Shown: positions 1 through 6,416, numbered from the stretch's first letter. The stretch is DNA of 7,640 nucleotides from CF-161 sp035259145 (GCA_035259145.1 DATFWQ010000120.1:1-7640), one strand, 5' to 3'. Translations and numbers: made by a program. The notes: a model not told the origin generated them from the letters alone.

Positions 1-1323
1 GGGGGAGAAGATGCCGCTGGGTCGTTGGCCCAGGCCGGGTTGAGGGTGGTCGGCATCGAAAAGTCCCTCGTGGGAGGTGAATGCCCGTACTGGGGTTGCG
101 TGCCGAGCAAAATGATGATTCGCGCCGCCGATCTGCTGGCCGAGGCTCGGCGCATTCCGGGCGTCGCAGGGTCCGTTTCGGTTAAGCCCGATTGGAGCCC
201 AGTCGCACGCCGGATCCGTGACCAGGCGACCGACAACTGGGACGACAAGGTGGCCGTCGACCGCTTCGTGGGCAAGGGTGGCACCTTTGTGCGAGGCCGT
301 GGCGTGATCTCCGGTCCTGGCAGCGTTACTGTGAACGGCAGGACGTACGCTTCGTCGCGCGCAATTGTGATCGCGACCGGTACCTCGCCCTCCATCCCTC
401 CGATTCCAGGTCTCGATCGCGTGCAGTACTGGACCAACCACGAGGCAATCGAGGCGGACAGCCTGCCGGCCTCATTGATCGTTCTCGGTGGTGGGGCGAT
501 TGGCCTGGAGCTGGGCCAGGTCTTCGCACGCTTCGGAGTTGCAGTAACCGTCGTGGAAGCGCTGGACCGGCTGCTTCCGCTCGAGGAACCCGAAGCCGGG
601 CAGACTGTCGCGGAGGTCCTGGAGCGCGAGGGTGTTAAGGTCCGGGTCGGCGCCGAAGCCGTGGGCGCGTCAGAGGACGGGAGTGGGATCACCTTGACGC
701 TGGCGACCGGAGAAGCCGTTACAGCCGAGCGGCTGTTGGTGGCAACGGGCCGCAAAGCCAACCTCGACGGTCTCGGGATCGACACGGTCGGACTCAATTC
801 GACTGCCCGATGGATTCGCACGGACGCCCACATGCGCGTAACCGGCGGCGTCTGGGCCGTAGGGGATGTGACCGGTGAGGGTGCGTTCACGCACGTCGCG
901 ATGTACCAGTCGGCCATCGCCACCGCTGACATCCTCGGACAGGAAGCGGCTCCGGCCGACTACAGCGCGCTGCCCCGGGTGACCTTCACCGATCCCGAGG
1001 TGGGGTCTGTCGGGCTGACCGAGGCCGAGGCCGAGCGGAGGGGCCTCACCGTACACACGGGCGTGGCTCTCGTGGCCCACTCAGCCCGCGGCTGGATTCA
1101 CGGACCCGGGAACGAGGGCTTCATCAAGCTGGTCGAGGACAGCGACCGAGGCGTCCTGGTGGGCGCCACCTCTGTGGGGCCGAGAGGGGGTGAGGTGCTC
1201 TCGATGCTTGGTCTCGCCATCAAGGCCGCGGTGCCGGTGGCCGCGCTTCGCACGATGATCTACGCATACCCAACTTTCTACCGCGGCGTAGAGGACGCCC
1301 TGCGCGACCTCGCGAGCGCTTGA
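1..1323 (+). CDS. Pyridine nucleotide-disulfide oxidoreductase (mercuric reductase/LPD-like), 5' truncated
   Basis: FAD/NAD(P)H-dependent disulfide reductase fold. The frame is open from base 1 and begins G-G-E-D-A-A-G-S, the tail of the N-terminal FAD-binding Rossmann motif, so the true start lies upstream; the TTG at 25 falls inside that domain. Numbering from base 1 (440 residues): redox-active C28-P-Y-W-G-C33, NAD(P)-binding GGGAIG from about 163, the second FAD motif V-G-D at 287-289, then the dimerisation domain. The C terminus reads Y-A-Y-P-T at 421-425, so the catalytic His of lipoamide dehydrogenase (H-P-T) is Tyr423, and the partner Glu is Arg428. There is no C-terminal cysteine pair as in true mercuric reductase. 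The family is clear but the substrate is not; it probably reduces a small or protein disulfide or acts as a quinone/NADPH oxidoreductase. A terminator follows, so it is probably not cotranscribed with the next gene. Confidence 0.9.
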   Translation, partial: GGEDAAGSLAQAGLRVVGIEKSLVGGECPYWGCVPSKMMIRAADLLAEARRIPGVAGSVSVKPDWSPVARRIRDQATDNWDDKVAVDRFVGKGGTFVRGRGVISGPGSVTVNGRTYASSRAIVIATGTSPSIPPIPGLDRVQYWTNHEAIEADSLPASLIVLGGGAIGLELGQVFARFGVAVTVVEALDRLLPLEEPEAGQTVAEVLEREGVKVRVGAEAVGASEDGSGITLTLATGEAVTAERLLVATGRKANLDGLGIDTVGLNSTARWIRTDAHMRVTGGVWAVGDVTGEGAFTHVAMYQSAIATADILGQEAAPADYSALPRVTFTDPEVGSVGLTEAEAERRGLTVHTGVALVAHSARGWIHGPGNEGFIKLVEDSDRGVLVGATSVGPRGGEVLSMLGLAIKAAVPVAALRTMIYAYPTFYRGVEDALRDLASA

Positions 1324-1342
1324 AATGTTTGTCTGGATCGAT

Positions 1343-1370
1343 AAAGCGTGCGCCCCCCGGCGCCCGCTTT
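1343..1370 (+). terminator. Hairpin terminator after the oxidoreductase gene
   Basis: Inverted repeat: AAAGCG, one unpaired T, GCGCC, loop CCCC, GGCGC, one unpaired C, CGCTTT. This gives 11 base pairs with a single T/C mismatch. The A-rich 5' arm and T-ending 3' arm suit an intrinsic terminator, although the T run is only three bases. It lies 20 bases after the stop codon and separates this gene from the selenoprotein genes. Confidence 0.7.
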
Positions 1371-1418
1371 CTCATCGTCGGGGTGATGCCGCGGCTGGTC
1401 GTCCTGACTTAAATCGAC

Positions 1419-1423
1419 GGAGG
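1419..1423 (+). promoter_or_regulatory. Ribosome binding site of the deiodinase-like gene
   Basis: GGAGG six bases before the ATG at 1430. This strong site decides the start; the frame is open further upstream to an ATG at 1325, but that stretch overlaps the terminator hairpin and looks non-coding. Confidence 0.8.
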
Positions 1424-1429
1424 TCGACG

Positions 1430-2191
1430 ATGAAAGCGCAGGGTTACAACTACTCGGTCTTCCCGCCCAACGACGACGTCGAGGCATTCGCGGCCTGGCC
1501 AGAGTTTCTCAAGGCCGGACACCGGGCACCTGATCCGCAGCTGCTCGACCTGAACTCGGGAGCCATGGTCCGGCTGACCGAAGTGACCCGGGACGGCCTG
1601 ACCGTGGTCGAACTCGGCTCCCTGACTTGACCGTACTGCGGGATGGCGTGTCCATCCATGGAAGAACTCCACCGGGAGTACTCGCCTCGCCAGGTCCAGT
1701 CGGTCTTTCTGTACATCCGCGAGGCCCATCCCGGAGAGGACGTGCCCCACCATGATTCGTTCCAGCGCAAGCTCGATCACGCCCGGAAGTTTCGGGAGCA
1801 GTTCCGGGTGAGGCGCCGGATACTGGTCGACGACCTGGACGGCAGCGGGCACCGGGCGTTCGGCGGCCTGCCCAACATGACCTACATCCTCAGCTCCGCG
1901 CACACGGTCCTCTTCAGGTCGGCCTGGACCGACTCCGCGACGGTCAAAGTCGCCCTCGACTATCTGCTCGACGTTCAAGCTCGCCGTCGGGAGGGGGCTC
2001 GGCTGGCTCCTTTTTACTCTGAGCTGCTTGGATTCCGTTGGGTCGACGACGCCGCCTTCTACCGCGGTCTCGAGCAGAACGGGCCGAAGGCTGTGCTCGA
2101 GTTCGACGAGGCGAAGCGCATGTGGGCGAGGGGCGAGCACCTGGGCTCGGTGGCCAGTCGGAGGCAAGAGGCCGAAGCAAGACCGAGCTGA
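1430..2191 (+). CDS. Deiodinase-like thioredoxin-fold selenoprotein (Sec67 encoded by TGA at 1628)
   Basis: Predicted 253-residue soluble protein of the iodothyronine deiodinase-like/AhpC-type thioredoxin superfamily, read through one in-frame TGA. Residues 33-66 carry the usual lead-in (A-P-D, then strands ending V-V-E-L-G-S-L-T). The active site is U67-P-Y-C70, with another cysteine at 74; deiodinases have G-S-x-T-U-P at this point. Family landmarks continue after the TGA: Y-I-R-E-A-H-P (95-101), with the Glu and His typical of the family, D-D-L-D (134-137), and G-G-L-P-N-M-T-Y (145-152) with the likely cis-Pro. No signal peptide or membrane segment is visible, so it is probably cytoplasmic. 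Both halves are in the same frame and neither is complete alone. A hairpin with CGTGT loop starts 10 bases after the TGA. The terminal stop is TGA at 2189. Bacterial members probably act as thiol/peroxide oxidoreductases rather than on thyroid hormone. The physiological substrate is unknown. Confidence 0.88.
1628..1630 (+). other. Probable selenocysteine codon (TGA), residue 67
   Basis: In-frame TGA between C-T-G-A-C-T (Leu-Thr) and codons for Pro-Tyr-Cys. It falls at the catalytic Cys/Sec position of the deiodinase-like family (G-S-L-T-U-P). Frames before and after are identical (position 2 modulo 3), so no frameshift is needed. Confidence 0.85.
1641..1657 (+). promoter_or_regulatory. Candidate bacterial SECIS hairpin 1
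   Basis: Perfect 6-bp stem with a 5-base loop: GGATGG-CGTGT-CCATCC. The loop (1647-1651) begins 16 bases after the TGA, at the short end of the 16-37 base range described for bacterial SECIS elements. It has a G among its first two bases and a GU, as expected for SelB recognition. The loop is identical to that of the second hairpin at 2647-2651. The hairpin lies within coding sequence, as bacterial SECIS elements do. Confidence 0.75.
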
Positions 2192-2257
2192 CCTGCATTC
2201 TGTAAGCCACGCCACCGTCCGGGCCGCAAGGCAGGCCTATGCTCCAGGCAGATAGCC

Positions 2258-3331
2258 ATGCCACATAGAGCGCGTCTCGCACTCGGTTTGGCGGTTGTCG
2301 GCGCCGTCCTGGTCGGCGCCGTGTACGTCGCCTACGCCGGCGCCTTCCGGCTGCCGCTTGGAGGGCGGGACAACGTGCCGCCGCCTGGCCAGCCTGACCC
2401 TTTGAGCCGCAGTGAGCTGAACTCCGTCCTGGGACCTGATGCGATCCCGGCAATAGACAACCCGTCATTCCTGCCAGCGGCCCGCGCCAGCTCCTTCCCT
2501 GCCAGTATGCCCATCATCGGTGTGGCCCTCAACGGCGAGGCGCACGCATACCCGATCCCGCTTCTGAGCAGTCACGAGATCGTCAACGACCGGCTGGGAG
2601 GGACAGACATCGCCGTCACCTGGTGACCACTGTGCTACACGGGCATCGTGTATGCCCGCCAGGTGGACGGGAGGTCTCTCCACTTCGGTGTGTCGGGCAA
2701 GCTGATCAGGAACTCATTGATCATGTTCGACAGGGAGACCAACACGCTCTGGAGCCATCTCACGGGTGAGGCGATCGAGGGGCCGTTGAAGGGCCGCACG
2801 CTCGAGATCATCATCTCCGACCGTTCGACGTGGGGTGTCTGGCGCCAGCGCTATCCGTCAGCACAGATCATGCGCACCGACACGACGGACGACCCTTACC
2901 TCTCCTACTACTCCGCGCCGGACACCGGGATCTCCTCGACCCGTCACCAGGACGGCCGGCTGGGCCCCAAGGAGCGGGTCGTCGGCGTCCGCCTGGCCGG
3001 CGGAGTCAAGGCCTACGCCTTCAACGCGCTCCAGCGTGAACGGGTTGTCAACGACGAGGTCGGCGGCACGCCAGTCGTCCTGATCTTCGACGGCAGGTCC
3101 GAGTCGGGCGCGGTCTATCGGCGCGAGCTGAACGGCACGCTGCTGACCTTCCAACCGACTGGCACAGCCCTCCAGATGCGAGACCGCGACAACGGCTCGA
3201 CCTGGGACGGGATTACAGGCCGAGCGTTGGACGGCCCCCTGGTGGGAGCCTCCCTGGATCCGGTCCCGATCACCTACAGCTTCTGGTTCGGCTGGGCCGA
3301 CTTCTATCCCCAGACGAGCCTCTACAAGTGA
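2258..3331 (+). CDS. DUF3179 selenoprotein, membrane anchored (Sec123 encoded by TGA at 2624)
   Basis: Predicted 357-residue DUF3179 protein read through one in-frame TGA. Residues 7-28 form a hydrophobic N-terminal segment after basic residues (M-P-H-R-A-R), a membrane anchor or uncleaved signal that puts the rest outside. The first repeat has A-Y-P-I-P-L-L (97-103), H-E-I-V-N-D (106-111) and V-T-W-U123-P-L-C126-Y-T. The downstream homologue reads T-F-C-P-L-C-Y-T here, so Sec replaces the first Cys of a CxxC. A second, degenerate repeat, K-A-Y-A-F (251-255) to V-N-D (264-266) and V-G-G-T-P-V-V, lacks the CxxC. The end S-F-W-F-G-W-A-D-F-Y-P is typical of the family, so the protein is full length. 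It lies 66 bases after the deiodinase-like gene, probably in the same transcript. The ATG has only a weak ribosome site (AGGCAG). The family has no established function; the UxxC suggests redox activity. Confidence 0.9.
2624..2626 (+). other. Probable selenocysteine codon (TGA), residue 123
   Basis: In-frame TGA between Trp (TGG) and Pro-Leu-Cys codons. It aligns exactly with the first Cys codon (TGC at 7057) of the C-P-L-C motif in the DUF3179 homologue of this same window. Reading frame is unchanged across the site. Confidence 0.88.
2640..2658 (+). promoter_or_regulatory. Candidate bacterial SECIS hairpin 2
   Basis: Perfect 7-bp stem with a 5-base loop: CGGGCAT-CGTGT-ATGCCCG. The loop (2647-2651) begins 20 bases after the TGA, inside the usual bacterial SECIS range, and matches the loop of the first hairpin exactly. 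An outer 7-bp stem pairs CACCTGG (2617-2623, directly before the TGA) with CCAGGTG (2659-2665, directly after the hairpin), so the TGA would sit at the base of an extended structure. The Cys homologue at 7057 onward keeps the protein motif but not this stem. Confidence 0.8.
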
Positions 3332-3354
3332 GACCGCGGTCGGGGTCATGACCG
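3332..3354 (+). repeat. Short palindromes after the DUF3179 selenoprotein gene
   Basis: Two perfect 10-base palindromes, GACCGCGGTC (3332-3341) and GGTCATGACC (3344-3353), follow the stop at once. CGGTC (3337-3341) can also pair with GACCG (3350-3354) around an 8-base loop. This could be a weak terminator or an operator, but there is no T run. The rest of the gap to 3518 shows no convincing gene or promoter. Confidence 0.3.
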
Positions 3355-3518
3355 AGGAGACGGCAGGCGCCGACGCTCACCGGACGAGCATCCGCTGAAG
3401 CCGGACCGTTGCTCGTACCACGACCTGCACCGCACAACCCGAACTCAGGGCGCATGCCCCGTATGTGACGGATCCTACCGACGCCCACAGCCGGCCACGC
3501 TATGGTCTGAGATCGCCG

Positions 3519-3770
3519 ATGGTCCTGGAGATCGTCGTTACCCCCGACTGCTTCGGCTGCGAAGAAGCGTCGCGGCTCGCGGCGCTGCTGCGCCGCGAGT
3601 TTCCAGCCCTGGAGGTGGAGCTTCACATCCTCGGGCCGGGCGTCTCGGTCCCGCCGGGCGTGGTCGCCACCCCCACGTACCTGCTTGACGGCCAGCCCAT
3701 CTTCCTTGGTAACCCGCGGCAGGCAGCGCTGGTGACCGAGGTCGGGCGACGTCTACATGCAAGGCCCTGA
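3519..3770 (+). CDS. Small thioredoxin/glutaredoxin-fold protein with C-F-G-C
   Basis: An 83-residue protein beginning directly with a beta strand (M-V-L-E-I-V-V-T-P-D) and then C11-F-G-C14. Further on comes V-V-A-T-P-T-Y-L-L-D-G (about 49-59), with the cis-Pro of the thioredoxin fold, and a final helix. This length and layout match compact thioredoxin-like or glutaredoxin-like disulfide carriers. No signal or membrane segment is visible, so it is probably cytoplasmic. The start is uncertain: ATG at 3519 fits the fold but lacks a ribosome site, while GTG at 3465 would add an 18-residue hydrophilic tail. A TATGGT at 3501-3506 could be the -10 box of a nearly leaderless transcript. Its place behind two selenoprotein genes suggests a redox partner, possibly as a reductant, but this is inference. 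The specific family was not identified. Confidence 0.75.
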   Translation: MVLEIVVTPDCFGCEEASRLAALLRREFPALEVELHILGPGVSVPPGVVATPTYLLDGQPIFLGNPRQAALVTEVGRRLHARP

Positions 3771-3771
3771 C

Positions 3772-3802
3772 CTGACGGGGGGAGAGCCCCCCACCATGTC
3801 AG
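3772..3802. terminator. Bidirectional GC hairpin between convergent genes
   Basis: GGGGGG (3777-3782), loop AGAG, CCCCCC (3787-3792), with an outer CTGAC (3772-3776) that can pair with GTCAG (3798-3802) across a 5-base bulge. It sits between the ends of a + gene (3770) and a - gene (3799), overlapping the latter's stop. There is no T tract, so termination strength is uncertain. Confidence 0.5.
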
Positions 3803-4782
3803 CCGGCGCCGGCGGCCCGTAGACCCGCAGTCAGGGTGCCGGCGGTGAGAGGGCCGATCACCAGGTTCCGCAGCACGTGGTCTTTGTCGAGAAAGAACGT
3901 CGTCGGCGGCCCCAACAGGCCGTAGGCGCGGGCCACGTGTCCGTCGTCATCGTAGGCAAGCAGGCGGAAGTCGCCCTGAACGCCCAGGCCACTGAGGAAA
4001 CCTGGGACTGCCGAGCGGTTGTCGTCGCAGCAGTCGACCCCGAGGAGGCTGAACCGGCCCTGGCTCGAGCGGGCGCGCTCCGCAATCAGAGGCATCTCGC
4101 CGCGGCAGTCGACGCACCACGTCGCGAAGAAGTTGATCACAACTGGGCCCTTGATCCGGTCGAGCTCAGCGAAGCCCGGAGCGGGAAGGCCTACGGCCGC
4201 TCGGGGAGCCGGAGCGGGCCGTGCGCCGACGAGGCTCAAGGTGCTGGCCATCTTTTCGAAGTCGTCGCGGGAGTGGTCCACCGCGTCGGGCGGCCCTGCC
4301 AGAGCGACGGTCCACGCCCGACCTGACTCCACCATCACGTAAGCCTCGATGCCTGTCACCGCTCCCTGGCTACTGAAGCGTCCGGACACCCGCCTGGCGC
4401 TGCGCCCTGCCAGGGTCGCGGCCGTGACTCTGGAGCCACCCACGCCGCTGCCGCCTGTGAGATCGAACAGGACTGCGCCAGTGGCAGCGTCGAGGTCGGT
4501 CGACACGGACCTCTCGAAGTGGACCAGCATCGCAAGCCCAGCGGGCCCGGCGAAGCTGGCCCCGCTCCCCGGATCGCTGCTTGACTCCTTCCAGCCCGGC
4601 GCCAGCGCGATCGCGAAGCCGAGCTTCGTCCCGTCATAGCGCGTGAAGCCCGCGGGCAGCGGCGCAGCTGCCGGTGACGAAGGACGGCTCGAGGACGGCG
4701 GCCCGCCGCAGGTCGACACCATCAGGCCGGCAGCCACAAGACCGGCGATCGCCTGAGAACGCCCGGACCTCAGGTTGGGCAC
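3799..4782 (-). CDS. Lipoprotein with C-terminal TlpA-type thioredoxin domain
   Basis: A 327-residue predicted extracytoplasmic thiol-disulfide protein, numbered from GTG at 4782. The N terminus has a basic stretch, a hydrophobic run and a possible lipobox, V-S-T-C25; Thr just before the Cys is unusual. A Ser/Pro-rich linker leads to a roughly 140-residue domain (about 45-186) starting F-T-R-Y-D-G-T-K-L-G-F and containing A-P-G-W, reminiscent of PsbP/LpqN-like lipoprotein domains. The thioredoxin domain covers about 195-325: V-I-N-F-F-A-T-W-C223-V-D-C226, and G-P-P-T-T-F-F-L-D with the cis-Pro. It also has an adjacent Cys pair, V-D-C-C (251-252). It is the last gene of the minus-strand group, 56 bases after the CcdA-like gene. 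An open frame continues far upstream of GTG 4782, but only as antisense to the CcdA-like gene. The TlpA assignment is firm; the N-terminal domain is tentative. Confidence 0.85.
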   Translation of the reverse strand: MPNLRSGRSQAIAGLVAAGLMVSTCGGPPSSSRPSSPAAAPLPAGFTRYDGTKLGFAIALAPGWKESSSDPGSGASFAGPAGLAMLVHFERSVSTDLDAATGAVLFDLTGGSGVGGSRVTAATLAGRSARRVSGRFSSQGAVTGIEAYVMVESGRAWTVALAGPPDAVDHSRDDFEKMASTLSLVGARPAPAPRAAVGLPAPGFAELDRIKGPVVINFFATWCVDCRGEMPLIAERARSSQGRFSLLGVDCCDDNRSAVPGFLSGLGVQGDFRLLAYDDDGHVARAYGLLGPPTTFFLDKDHVLRNLVIGPLTAGTLTAGLRAAGAG

Positions 4783-4838
4783 CCCGCCATGGAACCGTAG
4801 TGTCGTGGGCCGGAGCGCGTGCCGCAACTTTCTGGGCG

Positions 4839-5741
4839 CTACGTCCGCGCACCCAACCGAAGCAGATCGCCCAGCGCCAGCCAGTAGTATGTGACGTAGG
4901 CGCCGGTCGCAAGCAGCAGGAGGCCGCTCGCGGGCTCCAGATAGGGGACGAGACCACGGATGGCACCAAACACCGTTTGCTTCAGGACCGCCGCACCGAG
5001 CGTCAGAAGCGAGAGGACGAACCCCATCCCGAGCGCATAGAGCAGAAACTGACGCACGGCAGCCACCCAGCCGCCCGCCACGACACCGCTCCCCACGACT
5101 GCGAGGAAGATCGGCAGCGTGCAGCCAAGCGAGCAGGAGCCGTAGGCCAGACCGTAGGCGACGTAGCCGCGAACGCCGCGGCGCCCAGCCGTGGAGCCGA
5201 CAGCGGCGCCGAGGCGCTGCAAGGTGGCGAGATACAGGTGCCCTCCTCCGAGCATCGCGGCACCCGAGAGCACCAGCAGGACGCCGATCCCGAGCCCCAC
5301 CCAGGGGAAGGCAGCAGCCAGCGCGGCCGTCGTCGCGCCCAGCGCCAGCCCTACAACACCGAACAGCACAACGAAGCTGAGCGTGACGCTGATACTGATC
5401 ACCAGCGCACGTCCCAGCCGGCCAGCAACGCTGCCGCCCCCTTCTTCCGACCCCAGGTAGAGTCCCAGGTAGGTCGGCAGGAGCACGAACCCGCATGGGT
5501 TGGCAGCGGAGACCATTCCCGCCCCGAACGCGTAACCGAGGGGGATCCCGGCGGCCAGGCCCGACAGCAGGTTGGTGGAGGCCGCTGAGAAGGCCTCCAG
5601 CCCGTTGAGGTCGCCTGTGCCGCGTCGCGCCGCCAGCGCCGCAGCAAGCGCAATCGAGAGCGCTAGCAGCGCGCTGCCGGCCCCCAACGCCGGCCGCCGC
5701 CAGCCGGGATGGCCCCCGTGCACGACATGGAGCTGCCCCAA
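4839..5741 (-). CDS. CcdA/DsbD-type transmembrane thiol-disulfide carrier
   Basis: A 300-residue integral membrane protein with about seven hydrophobic segments (roughly 21-40, 65-95, 115-137, 145-165, 192-220, 228-252 and 268-288). Two motifs place it in the cytochrome c biogenesis (CcdA)/DsbD transmembrane family: A-N-P-C83-G-F-V-L-L-P in an early helix and S-C203-S-L-G-C207-T-L-P in a later one. C83 and C207 are the likely pair that relays electrons across the membrane. The family passes reducing power from cytoplasmic thioredoxin to extracytoplasmic thioredoxin-like proteins, and such proteins flank it on both sides here. The TTG at 5741 is 9 bases after the previous stop, consistent with translational coupling; GTG at 5723 is an alternative. 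No clear ribosome site was seen for either. The role may be cytochrome c maturation, general disulfide reduction, or supply of the DUF3179 proteins. Confidence 0.88.
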   Translation of the reverse strand: MGQLHVVHGGHPGWRRPALGAGSALLALSIALAAALAARRGTGDLNGLEAFSAASTNLLSGLAAGIPLGYAFGAGMVSAANPCGFVLLPTYLGLYLGSEEGGGSVAGRLGRALVISISVTLSFVVLFGVVGLALGATTAALAAAFPWVGLGIGVLLVLSGAAMLGGGHLYLATLQRLGAAVGSTAGRRGVRGYVAYGLAYGSCSLGCTLPIFLAVVGSGVVAGGWVAAVRQFLLYALGMGFVLSLLTLGAAVLKQTVFGAIRGLVPYLEPASGLLLLATGAYVTYYWLALGDLLRLGART

Positions 5742-5750
5742 GGTCTTGCG

Positions 5751-6410
5751 CTACCGCGACGTCAGCTTGGCCAGCTGCGTCCGGAGCTGGCTCTCGGTCA
5801 TGATGCCGCTGGCCTTGAACACCTGCTGGCCGCTTGCGTCGAAGATGACGGTGGTCGGCATGGACTGCACCTGGTAGGTCGTGAGCGGACTGGGATCGAC
5901 CGCGTAGCCGGCCGCATACCGGATATGCAGCTCGCGCAGCAGATTCTGAGCGTCCTGATGGCTGCCGAGCTGAACGTAAGGACCGACGTCGAGCCCCACG
6001 AAGATCGCCTTGCCCTGAAACTCGTCGGCCACGCGCTGAAAGCCGGGCATCTCGGCGCGGCAGGGCGGGCACTGGCCGGCGAAGAAATTAAGCACCACTG
6101 GCTTGCCCTGGCTGGTCACGCGAGAGAACTGAGTGTCGTGGCCGCCGAGCTGGTCGTCGCCCTGGTAGGCCACGATTTTGAACTCGCCGCCTCCCAGGGG
6201 GGCCTGCTGGCTCTCAGGTGCCGAGCTAGGGCCCCCCGACCGAAGCAGCAGGACCAGACCGACCGCCACGCCTGCGAGGGCGAGGCCGGCAAGCCCGACC
6301 AGGAACGGGCTCCAGGGGCGCCGCCGCCCGCGGCCACGACGCTTCGCAGGCGCCGCTTTGGTGGCATCTGGCTTTATGGGACGAGGTCCTCGACTGCCGC
6401 TGGCTGCCAG
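5751..6410 (-). CDS. Membrane-anchored TlpA/ResA-like thioredoxin, probable CTG start
   Basis: A 219-residue predicted extracytoplasmic thioredoxin. Numbered from CTG at 6410: a hydrophilic tail, a very basic stretch (K-R-R-G-R-G-R-R-R, 23-31), a single membrane anchor (about 35-57), a Ser/Pro-rich linker, then the thioredoxin domain with V-V-L-N-F-F-A-G-Q-C114-P-P-C117-R-A-E-M-P and S-M-P-T-T-V-I-F-D with the cis-Pro. The usual Trp before the first Cys is Gln. The first standard start in frame, GTG at 6269, would cut into the anchor and drop the basic stretch. No ATG, GTG or TTG lies between it and the upstream in-frame TGA at 6423-6425. A GAGGAGAG sits six bases before the CTG, which makes that the best start. 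It leads the minus-strand group and probably receives electrons from the CcdA-like protein. Confidence 0.85.
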   Translation of the reverse strand: MAASGSRGPRPIKPDATKAAPAKRRGRGRRRPWSPFLVGLAGLALAGVAVGLVLLLRSGGPSSAPESQQAPLGGGEFKIVAYQGDDQLGGHDTQFSRVTSQGKPVVLNFFAGQCPPCRAEMPGFQRVADEFQGKAIFVGLDVGPYVQLGSHQDAQNLLRELHIRYAAGYAVDPSPLTTYQVQSMPTTVIFDASGQQVFKASGIMTESQLRTQLAKLTSR

Positions 6411-6416
6411 TGTGTT

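Noticed and set aside
2189..2257. Read-through of the TGA at 2189, which would fuse the two selenoproteins since the frame stays open to the ATG at 2258
   Set aside because: No convincing hairpin follows at the right distance, the intervening residues match nothing in either family, and the second protein has its own N-terminal membrane segment.
1628..2626. The two in-frame TGAs as nonsense mutations or sequencing errors in pseudogenes
   Set aside because: Each gene has exactly one, both sit on the catalytic Cys column of their families, the surrounding coding sequence is intact, and both are followed by matching hairpins. Chance would not place two errors this way.
3348..3518. A 16-codon ORF from ATG 3348 ending in TGA 3396-3398, in frame with the small thioredoxin-fold gene
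   Set aside because: No Cys-containing motif or hairpin surrounds the TGA, and the intervening residues look non-coding.
3799..6072. A 757-codon open frame on the minus strand as one protein
   Set aside because: Only its last 327 codons resemble a protein family. The rest runs out of frame across the CcdA-like and ResA-like genes and is a high-GC artefact.
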